NCBI GenBank assembly: GCA_016758965.1
Contig: JAEPRB010000064.1
Span: 62,001-126,000 of the forward strand
Direction of reading: 5' to 3'
DNA length: 64,000 nucleotides
Source: Circinella minor
Taxonomy: Eukaryota > Mucoromycota > Mucoromycetes > Mucorales > Lichtheimiaceae
The position numbers and the translations under genes are program-made. Positions 39,763 to 50,237 of the stretch are shown here, one piece after another (within the stretch, counting starts at the first letter, position 1; the number at the start of each line of letters is the position of its first letter). A model generated the notes under the pieces. The model saw nothing but the letters and a program-made list of their open reading frames with translations. It did not search any database and was not told the DNA's origin.

Positions 39763-40528
39763 TCGAGAAGATGAATCGGATGAAGAAGAAGAAGATTTAT
39801 CTATTTTGAACCATTATGAATCATTATTATTACAATACGATCCAGACTTTTTACCAGAACATGCCTATGAAGCAACTTCATCTCCTACCAATACTTTAAT
39901 GCATATGCTTGCTCGTGGAAAATATCCACCTTATGATCCGACTGATATTGGACAAATGCACCAACTTCATGTTAACGTTGAGCGTATTCGTGTTGGTGAA
40001 GTATTATTTCAACCTAGTATTATTGGCTTAGATCAAGCAGGATTAACAGAAACTATGAATGACATTATCCGTACCTTTAATCCTGAAGAACGTAAACAAG
40101 CTGTTAAGGTAAATGTTAAAACAATAATAAATTCTTCTTTACTACTCTAAAAGGAAGAAAAGTGCAAGCCTTGAAATGGGATGGAGTGCATAGGGATAAA
40201 GAGGGGAGGAGAAAGTTTATTTTTACCAACAAAAAAAAAAACATATTTTTTTTTATCCTCTATTATATAGACTGTATTTATTACTGGTGGATTTAGTAGT
40301 TTACCCGGATTTTCATCAAGAATCTCATCATCACTTCAAGAAATATTACCTGTTGGTACCTTATATTCAGTAAAACGTGCTGCAAATCCATTGTTAGATG
40401 CATGGCGTGGTGCTGCAATGGTTGCTCAAAATGCACATTATAATCAATATGCTATAACTAAAAAAGAATATGAAGAATTTGGTGGTGAATATATTAAGGC
40501 GCATGGTTTGGGTAATGCTTTCCGATAA
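36909..40528 (+). CDS. ARP5: Actin-related protein Arp5, INO80 chromatin-remodelling subunit
   Basis: Fourteen exons give 729 residues, close to the roughly 750 of yeast Arp5: 36909-37029, 37144-37191, 37298-37449, 37608-37716, 37809-38001, 38093-38192, 38302-38421, 38552-38656, 38767-38847, 38927-39280, 39366-39516, 39590-39639, 39761-40108, 40271-40528. The actin-fold start PIVIDNGSYQCRAGW, the phosphate-binding VVISAGHTATH, and the end motif TGGFSSLPGF with VKRAANPLLDAWRGA are family-specific. The large charged insertion (KREEEYEAF, KKEKRKQKLMKANYDARQRAKKAKEE) separates the two actin halves as in Arp5. Arp5 pairs with Ies6 in INO80 to couple nucleosome sliding to ATP hydrolysis. Two introns end in unusual AAAAAG acceptors. 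Confidence 0.95.
39727..39758. repeat. (TA)n microsatellite in an ARP5 intron
   Basis: About 16 TA units fill the 3' part of intron 12 (39,640-39,760) and run directly into the TAG acceptor. The acceptor is therefore embedded in the repeat. Confidence 0.85.
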
Positions 40529-40707
40529 AAGTAATAATAATAATAATAATAATACATAAATAAATAAAAAGATGTTTGAAAAAATGAAATGTTGGTAGTA
40601 CATGTTAGTTTTTGACGCATAAAAAGAAACAAAGCGGAGGGTCCCCCATATTTTTTATTTTTTTATTTTTCGTTACCGCTTGAACCCCTTATTAGATCCT
40701 GTGAACC

Positions 40708-41868
40708 ATGCAAAAACACTTTAACTCTGTCTTTTCATTTACTCAATTAATAGAAACGAAATCAATTCAACGTAAGCTTCTTTTATTTTTAACAATACAA
40801 TTAAAAAAAACAATGTAAATAAATGCTGATACTTTTAATAACAATAGCTCATACGAATTAAGTTATTCTTATTATGACATATAGCATCGATCCCGATCGT
40901 GATACAATTTCCTAACCCTCAACAACCATCAGAACCAAACCCAGCAACCGACATTATTTTTATTGATCAACAATACTATCATTCAAACGAAACTATAAAA
41001 ACAACTTTCCATGGTAACGTGGATTGTTATGACTACCAAACTGTAGAAGCCATTTATTCGCGATTGTCATTACGGGCAGTTGACAACAAAAAGGTGAACC
41101 AGGAACAACAACAATTAAAAGTAGCTAAACTACTGTTTATTAGTTTTCCAACAACAACAATAACAATAACAGCCATAAAACAATCTATTATTGTTATTCA
41201 TATTGGATTAAAAAATAATTATATTCAAAGATCATGTCAACTACCCAATTTATCATGGTAATAAAAAAAAAAAAATAATCATATCATTCATGTAAATTAT
41301 ATTTATCTGTATATATATTTAGGGCACGACGTATGTGGGCACTTGCATCTCGAGCCAATTTAATTTCATTTACAAGTGTTTATTATTCTGTTCTAGGTGG
41401 TGCCTATAGTTCTTTAAGCAAAGCAAATGCACATTATGCATATAAGGCTGGTTCCTTGGCAATACATCAAATTAAATTTGCTCAATGGTTAAAGGATCCT
41501 ATATTAGAATCTAAATGTTGGTTATATTATGCTGAAGACTTGATTCAATTACATCGATTCAAACGTGTAGATAAGATTATTGCTCATCAACTTGCATTTG
41601 CTCAACAACTGAATGATCCGATTGTAAGTTTTTCTTCTTTTTTTTTTATCCGAGTTTCTTTGGGTCATTAGAGAATGGACAGAGAGAGAGAGAGAGAGAG
41701 AGAGAAAGTTTATATAGGTTTGTGTGTATGTGTAAAAAACAGGATAATGATGAATTAAATTATTACTACTATTATTTTTATTATTATTACTAGTTATTGA
41801 AAATGTGTGAATCAGTACAAACGCGAAGAGATAGAATGTATGCAGAATACATAACTAATTCACAATAG
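40708..41868 (+). CDS. Unrecognised helical protein
   Basis: Four exons (40708-40771, 40885-41257, 41323-41623, 41794-41868) give 270 residues; the 64-nt first exon joins in frame to the second. The first half is variable, with Gln- and Thr-rich stretches. The second half is compact and alpha-helical with a TPR-like rhythm: MWALASRANLISFTSVYYS, ANAHYAYKAGSLAIHQIKFA, CWLYYAEDLIQLHRFKRVDK and LAFAQQLNDPILLKMCESVQ. Alanine and tyrosine spacing suggests stacked helices binding a partner. No catalytic motif, signal peptide or membrane segment is visible. It starts 180 bp after ARP5 on the same strand. The family is not recognised. Confidence 0.75.
41681..41705. repeat. (AG)n microsatellite in an intron
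   Basis: About twelve AG units lie in the last intron (41,624-41,793) of the unrecognised helical protein gene. A poly-A run of about 28 lies further downstream near 42,023-42,050. Confidence 0.85.
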
Positions 41869-42356
41869 ATTAATTAAATAATTTCATTCTGCTAATTTAT
41901 CTGATATCTATATTATATTGAGTAGTTGTAAGGAAACAATTTACTTTGTAAAAAATAAAAAATAAAATAAAAATAATTAATATTATATTAGTACTATTAA
42001 AATAATTTCAATCTTTATCAAGGTAAAAAAAAAAAAAAAAAAAAAAAAAACGGGGGACATGTGGATATTGATGATTTGTTGTAAATTTTAAAATAAAAAG
42101 TTGTATAACGCATTAAGAAATAAAAAAAAAAGTTTCAAAAACAAAAAAAATTGTTGGGTTTGTGATAAAATAAATAAAGATAAAATAAAAGGTAAAAACA
42201 GAATGTAAAAATACGTGGGATACATATTTTCATGATCAATAAATATAAAGCTAAAAACTAATCATTATTAATAAATAAGAAAAAAACACAAAAAAAAAAA
42301 AAAAGAAAAAGGGGAGGGGGCCAAAAAGTTAAAAAAAAAAAACATGATCCTCAATT
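41869..42356. other. Convergent intergenic region
   Basis: This AT-rich stretch with several poly-A runs separates two convergent genes. No gene was seen. Confidence 0.5.
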
Positions 42357-43836
42357 TTATGCAGTTGCAATGGGCGTGGGAGTTGAAACAGGTGCAGTAG
42401 TTGAAGTGTAGGTTGTTTCAGGACCAATTGTATTGACTTGTGGTGTCTCCATTTCATCATTTTCCCGTTCTTCTTGTTGTCGCGATTCTGTTGATATTTG
42501 TTGATCAGTAACAAGACCATCATTAGTAGTAGTTATGTTTTCTTCAGTATCGTTAGAGGTAGTAGCAACAGCTCCTGCTGCTGCTGCTGTTGTTGCTTGA
42601 TTCTTTTTTGGAAGCTTGAAGAAATCTGTCAAACGACGACCAAGAGGTGAAGATGGGCGTGATGCTTCTTTTTCATTTGATTGTTGCTGTTCCTCTTCTT
42701 GTTTAGGTTGCTCTTCCTCCTTGGGTTCCTCGGCTATTATATTATTTAGTTCCAAAATAAATAAAAAAAAAAGATATACGTATTAAATATAATTGTATAT
42801 ATAAAACCATTATTAGACAAAAGTGATTTTATAATAGGAATTATGTAATATTATACTTTACCAGCTGCTGACTTTGGCTCTTCTTCCTTGGTTTCCTTCT
42901 TTTTGTTACCACCAAAAAATTTGTTAATAAGAGATTGGCGCTTAGGACTTACATTAGCAGCAACAGAATCAACAGTGTTGGATGTAGATGTAACAATTTG
43001 ATCAACTCCGCTAGTAATAACGTCAGTAGCGTTATGTGTAGTTTCTTTAGCAATTTCTGCAGTTGCTTTCACAGTTCCTGCAGTTTCTTCTGCTGCCTTG
43101 ACAACGGATTTTTTAGCCTTATCAGCTTCTTCAACAACTACCGACGTCTCAATGGGTTGCAATTGTTCTATCTTTGGCAATGCAACGGATTGAGTTTCAT
43201 TATCATTTCCAGAAGATGATTGACCTTCTTGTTGATTATTGGGTGATGATGGTCTTTCATCAAAAGTAGTAGTAGGAGATTTGGGTGTCATAGCCTATAT
43301 ATATAAATATACATTCGATTATTTAGTATATACATGCATATTTGTTTATATTTATATTTTGTGTGTATGTGTATGTGTTGTCATTTTTTTCTCACCTTAA
43401 AGCTAGAGAAAAGAGCACCAAATCCTTTCGATTTACGTTTTTCTTGATTAGCTGGCTTTATTGTTTCTGTAGCTGCATCTTCTATTGTTGTTACCCCTTC
43501 AGTGATTAATTGTTCATTAGTAGTATTAGCTACAACAGAAGATTCTTCTTTAGCCTCTTCTTTTTTATCTTCTTCTTTCTTGTTGGATTTGAATGGATTA
43601 AATATAGAATTCAAACGTTTGGCTTTTCCAGTCGTGCTAGTCGATGTGGCAGGACCAGGATGTTCAGTAGTAGAAGCAGGAATAGTTGGTTCATCCTCTA
43701 GAGTATTGTTTTCCGCTGAAACATGAGGAGTTTCAGTAAGGACATTAGTAATAGGTTCGTTTTCTGTTTTTACGGCAGTGGTAAGTTCCGTAGTAACGGG
43801 TTGTTGAGTTTGAGGTTCAGTTTCTTGAGTAGTCAT
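42357..43836 (-). CDS. Disordered protein with four repeated basic-hydrophobic motifs
   Basis: Three exons (43836-43396, 43294-42862, 42733-42357) give 416 residues, rich in Thr, Glu, Ser and Asn. Four short motifs stand out: KRLNSIFNPFKSNKK (about residue 74), KSKGFGALFSSFK (end of exon 1), RQSLINKFFGGNKKK (near the end of exon 2) and GRRLTDFFKLPKKN (early exon 3). Each has Arg/Lys, a hydrophobic/aromatic core with Phe, then Lys, and each sits beside an acidic EEDKKEE-like stretch. A helical segment (EEADKAKKSVVKAAEETAG) precedes motif 3. The motifs could bind membrane or one partner repeatedly. No known domain, signal peptide or membrane helix was recognised. Function unknown. Confidence 0.75.
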
Positions 43837-46793
43837 AATAACTTAATATATATAGAAAGATATAAAAGGAAGAAATGAATAAATATGTAAAAGAGAATAC
43901 AAAGAGAAGAAGAAGAAAAAATGACAAGAAAAAAGGGAGAAAAAGGTAGTTGTATATTTATATACACTTTCTAAAAAATAATAATAATACATCATCTTGC
44001 TTTGGGGTTTAAGTATTAGTCATAAGTAGCTACCAACGAGATAAAAAAAAACAGGTCATGTTGTATAAAATATGTGCATAGTTAGCAACACGAGTACATA
44101 AAGAGAAGCAAGGAGTAGGATTCAAAGTTTATTAGGAGAAGAAATCTTGTTTTCTGAGAATAGAAAAAAAAAACTACTCAAATAGGACTTTTTTTTTTGA
44201 CCCTTTAAACGTGTCTGTTCACTTCATAAAGTTTTGTGGAAAAAAAAAGTGGAGAACGGACTATTATTATTTTACTGTTATTATAATTCCACATGATTTT
44301 ACAATTTTTGTTAGTAGAAAAAGAAAAAGAAAATAATTAGGACTTTATCATGTTCTATATTGATATACTATCATAACGGAAGATAATGAATTTATTACCA
44401 AGTAAAAGTACACACGTACGTACATTTAATAAGTGTCTCATGTTTTCTTCTAATGTATTGTTATGTACGTACGTAAATCTTTATGAAATAAGAAAAAAAG
44501 AAGGCTTGCCGCCAAAATAAAAATAAAAATAATACGTATTGAGCAATTAGGTTCATTAAATCTATTGGTACAACTTTTGATTATTTACCTCCTGTAAATC
44601 TACTTTAATGTGTGTAAAAAAAAAAAAAGTATATTCCTCCCCTTTTCTTTTTATTCTCATCATAAAAAAAAATAGTATGTAATTGTGCTTTGTTCGCCAA
44701 AAATAATTTTCAAGTTGCCTCAATTTTATAGAATATATATACTTCAAGGTTGGACTATAAATATAAATGTTAGATGATATGTACTGCATGCAGGTCAATT
44801 GTTTCGTGTACAGCAAGCACATCTAATTAAAAGTGGTTTTTCAAAAGCACATAATAAAAAAAATATATGATACCTCTTTTCTAATTCTTTCCGAGATGAT
44901 CATCCCGAGAAACAACCCAAGAACTTGTCCTTCAATATAATCCGCTCCTTATGAGTTCTTTTTACCTCCCTTCTTCCTCTCCCCGCCCCCCCTCCCTTTT
45001 TTTTTTTAGTTTCTTTTCTCTCCTTATTTCTCGTTCCATTCTGTCACTCAGTCATTATTTTTTTTTTTTTGATATTTTATGGCTGCTGCTATTGTTATAG
45101 TAATACTTGAGTTATTATTCACTCGATATGATAGGTGATCATCATGCTTCTTCAATAACAATAGTGAAATAAATCTTTATACGTATATTATTATTTACAC
45201 TATAGTGAGTATTATAATAAAATATTAATTCTAATTTTCACAACAGAAATGTGATATAGAATCACGTATAAACACATATATATATATATATATCTACTAT
45301 GATAGATGGTTTATTCCTTATAATTTCCCTACGTAGAATCAGCAAAAAATAAAAATAAAGTCGGTTAAGGTTTATAAAAAAAAAAGAAGTAGAAATCAAT
45401 TTTTATATATGAAGTAAATGTTCTATGAATACGTACTCATTCTATTGGTTTATTTATACTATTGGCTTTTTAAGAAATACTATAAAAAGATGCTTGTTTC
45501 ATCACATAATAGAGAGAACCTCTCCCGACATCTACCCATCTTTGAAAAATTTAAGGGGATTTTTGTTGAAGATTATTACATCATGTCTGCAGACTATCAG
45601 TTAAATATATACAATTTATGTCATCATAGGAAACCTTTTTTCTTTGACTATACAATCATTATATATGATAGTAACAGGATTTTTTCTATTGTTGTATAAA
45701 CTATACTAGTTATTAATAATATCAGCTATAAATGTATTAATGATACGATTATTATTATTTTTTTCATGTCGGTTTTTTATTATGACCAGCCAGAGACAAA
45801 AAATGAACTAGCGATATACAATAATGCTTCTCCTTTTCATTTTTTCTCCTTTTTTTTTTTTTTTTTTTAAAAAAAAAGAGACAAGATATTAGAATTTTTG
45901 AGTTACTGGAAGTAGAAAGATAGCTTACTCGCTTTAAATTTCGAGATGAAACGATACCAAAAATAATATAAATAAGAAGTTAACTTACGTATAAAATAAG
46001 TTAATGATGAATTTATACTTTACAAATTGAAAATATGTAATAAACCTACTCATTGTGTTTTAACTGTTAATATAAGTGGTCTGGTTCTCACTACGTATTC
46101 AAATTTGATAGTATGATAATGATTAATTGAAGTGGCACTAGTAGCTGTAGCAATTGGACGCAAAGAATCAGTATCGTATTGATTAATGAATGAAGAGATG
46201 TTTTTGTTGGTTAGATAATATAGAGGGTATATAAATTAAATGCGCAAAGATATTATATTCATGCACATCCTTCTTTCTATATTTTTGCTTCCTTCGCGTC
46301 ATTTTTATTTTTAAACAAATAATCAAGTTTTGTTTTTAAACGCGCATCGTTTCTTATCACTGTTTTCGCTTCAATTCAATCAATTACGTACGTAACATAC
46401 TCATATCGTTTTTTATTACTTACGTACTACACCTTTTTACTTCGATTTAAAAAGTTTTAAAGTCAGTGGTGAATATATGAAATGCATTTCTTTATTTTTC
46501 TTTTTCTTACTCTTTTTTTTCTTCTTTATAAAAACTATCAAGTTGATAAAAGATCACTTCATGAAAATGAAACACATTTTATTCCCAATTCCTTTTCAGT
46601 CACGTACTCAACTCCCTTGCTACTGTGACCTCAAATTTGGAGGTAGAGATTAGAATGGTCAAGTTAAAATGGGGGCAATATAAAACAAATTCCTACAAGC
46701 AGAACTCTTTTACGTGTACGCGCGTATTCTTTTTTTATTTTTTCATTGCGATTTCAAAGATATAAACCAGTTACTTTTTGTCTTTCTGATCCA
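43837..46793. other. Gene-poor AT-rich region
   Basis: The first part is the promoter side of the minus-strand gene at 42,357-43,836. ACGT-type islands occur near 44,413-44,422 and 44,465-44,474, and a poly-T tract lies near 45,850-45,870. The longest open frame (45,418-45,699) has no splice partners or recognisable motif and is probably noise. No gene is supported. Confidence 0.4.
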
Positions 46794-46970
46794 ATGGCTA
46801 TAACTAAATCCATTATTCATGGTTTCCCACACACTTTCGCGTTGTCAAGCGTAGAATGTCAAAAAATGGGCATTATGACCCGTTCTGCAGGCTTCATGAA
46901 GGCCCATAGAATGGTCGGCGGTTAAATTAACACACGCCGCAGCATAAAACCCGATACCAAATCGAAAACT

Positions 46971-46997
46971 ATGACAGGTTATAATACAACCTGTCAT
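46971..46997. repeat. Perfect 10-bp inverted repeat over an internal ATG
   Basis: ATGACAGGTT and its exact reverse complement AACCTGTCAT are separated by 7 bp. The left arm starts at an in-frame ATG of the pseudogene, 15 codons after its TAA. In RNA this would be a stable hairpin. Confidence 0.8.
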
Positions 46998-47989
46998 ATC
47001 TTTACAGCAATAAGCCGTTACAATCCTACAAAACCTGGTTTGCGGTTATACTGTGCGAAAATCAAAGAGTTTTTGCAACATAAGGCAATCAAAAAGCTGC
47101 TTCAAGAAGAATTTATTAAAGCATACGAAGAACTTGAAGTTGGCCGAGAGAAGAAGGAACTAGAAAAACAAATTGCTAACGAACGAACAAAAATAGAAAT
47201 GAAGGCTAAGGTAGTTGGATTGAAACGAGTAGGTGAAGGTCTTGACGAAGAGTTAGTTCAAACAACCAACAAAAAAAAAAGTCGCCAAGTAAGTTGTTTT
47301 TGTGGATACTTCGTCTTCTGTCCTTTTTGGCCAAGTTTTTTTAATTATATATTGGTAGGATGTTGCTGAAGAAGAGAAAGGTGAAACACCCAATGAAGAA
47401 AAAAAAAAGAGAAACAAGAGAAATCCAATGAAGGTGAAGACGATGAGAATGATATGTGAAAGTTATTTTTATACATTATGTTTAATTGTCGATTCTCACA
47501 CTTTTTTTTTCAATCGCAACTATAACACGATAGCTTGTCCAATTATTGGAATCATTATTGAAGGGGTACAGGCTATGCAAAAGAAGCAAGCTGTAGAAAA
47601 ATTGGCATATAGTGAAGAAAAAATTATGAAGTAAGTTATAGATAAAAGAAAAAGAAAACGCATTAGGGTGGGCTTTAAAAACGCTATTTGGCTACAATAC
47701 ATTGTTTACTTACTTCATATTTAGGAGCGGATTTAGCTATCTATTGGATATTGTTGTTACATCAGAAAATGGTCAAAAACGTTTATTCAAAGATGACGAA
47801 TGGGAGAGATTGGAAACATTTTTTAAAGAAAATCTTTCCACAGATATGAGACAATCATTCATTAACACTCGTCTCAAGAATATTTGGAGTTTGGTTGTGA
47901 AGGTACATAACTTTCATTTCATTCATTATCTTGGTATATATAAACATGGTTATGTACATAAACTTATATATGGTTTACTTATGGGCTTT

Positions 47990-48155
47990 AGAGCAACCGC
48001 AGCGGTGGTCTTACAAAAACTTTAACTGTAAAGTTTTTTTCGGGCTGTAACTTTACAGCCTTATGTCCATGGCTTTAATTTTGCAGTTCAAGTTACAACT
48101 ACTATTGCATTACTTTGTTGTAAAATTGCGCTGTAAAATTACCGCCCTATGGTTA
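47990..48155. repeat. Inverted-repeat-rich segment, possible small insertion
   Basis: The segment begins with GCAACCGCAGCGGTGG and holds repeated CTGTAAAGTT / AACTTTACAG / CTGTAAAATT motifs in both orientations. Reading in from each end gives GCGGT-x-(2,3)-TTTTACA-like sequence (GCGGTGGTCTTACA and GCGGTAATTTTACA). It sits between preserved exons of the pseudogene and could be one end of an inserted element. No clear target duplication was seen. Confidence 0.3.
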
Positions 48156-48791
48156 TGGGACAAGATCACGCTGCTTATTCAGCCCGCATGATTTGTGCAC
48201 AAAAACGGTCATTGCCAAAACCACCTACCACTAACAATGATCGATTTATATACTACTTCCTTGCGGAAGCTGGTGACAGTACACGTTAAGAGCAGTTGGC
48301 ACAGCTACGAAAGAACAAAAAAGACTGACGACAGCGTGTCTTAGTACATTGTTTGGCGCCGTGCCCGACATTGACGACATTTTTTCAAACGAGTATTATA
48401 CCTGGTTTTTATCCAAAAGAAAAGGTGTCAACATGCATCAATCAGCTCGTGCTACAGGGAGGAATCCTATGGAACATTTAAAAAAGAGCAACGTTAAGAG
48501 TACCTCAAAAAACGTCGATTTGACCCATTTAGTTTTATCGAACGAATAGTTAATCGAAATACTCTTTCTGTGATCGGTACCATGTTAAAAGTTAGTGATG
48601 ACCGCCAGTGGTCAAAAACCACAACAAAGGACCTTGTGTGGATTGCAACATGCTTGTTTTGTGACGACACATTCTTGACTGGCCACAACACCTTTCATCG
48701 ATGTCCGATTATCAATACAGATATACATTCACAACGTGATGGATTGAAATGGGCGATTTACAACCTCCGCTGCACATACTCTTGCAGATAA
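48153..48791 (+). pseudogene. Frame-broken coding relic inside the larger pseudogene
   Basis: An open stretch starting MVMGQDHAAYSARMICAQKR runs to in-frame TAA (48287) and TGA (48327). A second frame (48349-48549) holds DIDDIFSNEYYTWFLSKRKG, and a third (about 48,500-48,791) holds RRFDPFSFIERIVNR and DLVWIATCLFCDDTFLTGHN. Composition changes sharply from the AT-rich flanks, so this was coding until recently. The three pieces follow each other without gaps, so two frameshifts plus stops best explain it. The protein family is not recognised; an inserted mobile-element gene is possible. Confidence 0.4.
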
Positions 48792-50237
48792 CAAAAAGAG
48801 AAAATAGTTTTTCTCTTGTTCGTTCTATCTCTCAACAATGCAAGCATCATCGTCATCCACCACCTTTGATATAAAAATTATTAAGGTTTTCCATTTGATG
48901 TAAGTATAAATAGGAATCAGAATAAATTGCATTTAATCTAAGTATCTGGTGATATATATTATTAATAATTATGAAACCTACAAATATCTACTAGTCTCGA
49001 CTTGCTTGAAAATCATCCAGGAATGTTCGAAGTTGATAAATCTAAAAATACAACTGAAACTGACTATCTTGCTCGTTTATGGGTACCATTGTTTGAAATT
49101 CTTTTATCTGCTGGAAACAACATCATTCGATTAAAATCGTAAGTATTTTTTGTATATATTTTAACTCACAGATACATGTATGTATCTATAAATGATAATG
49201 ATTATTAATATATGAAAAACTTTTTTAGAGGGGAATCTGTATCTGTTCATAGTAGAGCAGCCAAAAGAATGTGTTATAATGAGAAAGGGCATGTCATCGC
49301 ATTTAAAATTGATATAAGATTTGTTGTTGAATATAAGAGTGTGGAATATGATGTTGGGGCAGGAGAACTTGCGAAATTCTTCCCTGATGATATAAAATTA
49401 TTTGGTGATGAATGTAAATTGATTCGTGAAGGAAAAGAAGTAGTCGATACACTCGTAAATATATATAATGGTGAATCCTCGGATCGCGATCCAGTCGGCT
49501 ATGTAATACAAATGAACGGTAACTCAAACTTGTTATTTTTTTTCTTTCAAATTATTATACGTTGATCCGCCCTCATCTTACTTAGTAACACAAAATATTG
49601 TTGTTTATAGGCCCTAATGCTGAAATTGCATCTGTGCATTTACCAAAACCGTATTTATATGTTGCTGTTCCCGAAAGTAAAGTTTATATTCCCAAAAGTA
49701 TTGCAACATTGGCACCATTTTTGGAAACATTGAATAATTTATTAATTTTTAAGGTATACAAAAAAAAATTGGACTTAATTTCGTTTTCGAGCTTGCTACT
49801 AATCATTAAGAAAACATAACTCTTCTGTATATTTATAGACCAAAATGGAAAAAAATGCACAGCACATTCTCAACAGTTTGGAAAATATAGAAGCACGTCG
49901 GATCTCAGTCGGTGGAAAATTTGGAAGACCAACACCCTCAACAACACCATCTTACAAAGCTACATGGACATGACCAACTTATTACTCTCCTCCAAATGCA
50001 TCGTTCACCTTGAATAATATTCCAAAACCAAAACAACCGCTATTCCCTGAAATCAGCAAGCTTATTCCAGCTTCAGACCAACCTCAGACCAACCTAGATC
50101 CAAACAATAATAATAAAGAACAAGGAGAGATTAAAGACGACAGTGAAGTTGACAGGTTTGGCTGGGTAAAACTGAAAAATGGAAACTGGTATAATGTGAC
50201 ACTTGGTTCAATAGAACCGAACAATCCCTATGAATAA

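Larger units (their letters stand above)
46794..50237 (+). pseudogene. Decayed multi-exon gene of a dispersed family
   Basis: Recognisable exons: 46794-47288, 47359 to about 47456, about 47520-47630, 47725-47902, about 49021-49138, 49229-49518, 49611-49753, 49839-50237, with good GT-AG borders. Lesions: in-frame TAA at 46923, a frameshift in the A-run near 47400 (the acidic KEKQEKSNEGEDDENDM frame is lost), and in-frame TGA at 49971, after which the same frame stays open for 87 more codons. About 900 bp of unrelated sequence separate exons 4 and 5. Conserved-looking parts are DIVVTSENGQKRLFKDDEWE, TETDYLARLWVPLFEILLSA and DECKLIREGKEVVDTLV. The segment FKIDIRF to GELAK could be a PD-(D/E)XK-like nuclease core (speculative). 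A second relic of this family lies at 0.4-2.0 kb. Confidence 0.6.

Noticed and set aside
45418..45699. 93-codon open frame in a gene-poor region
   Set aside because: It is Tyr/Ile/Phe-rich with no splice partners, motif or homologous fragment elsewhere, and is consistent with AT-rich chance.
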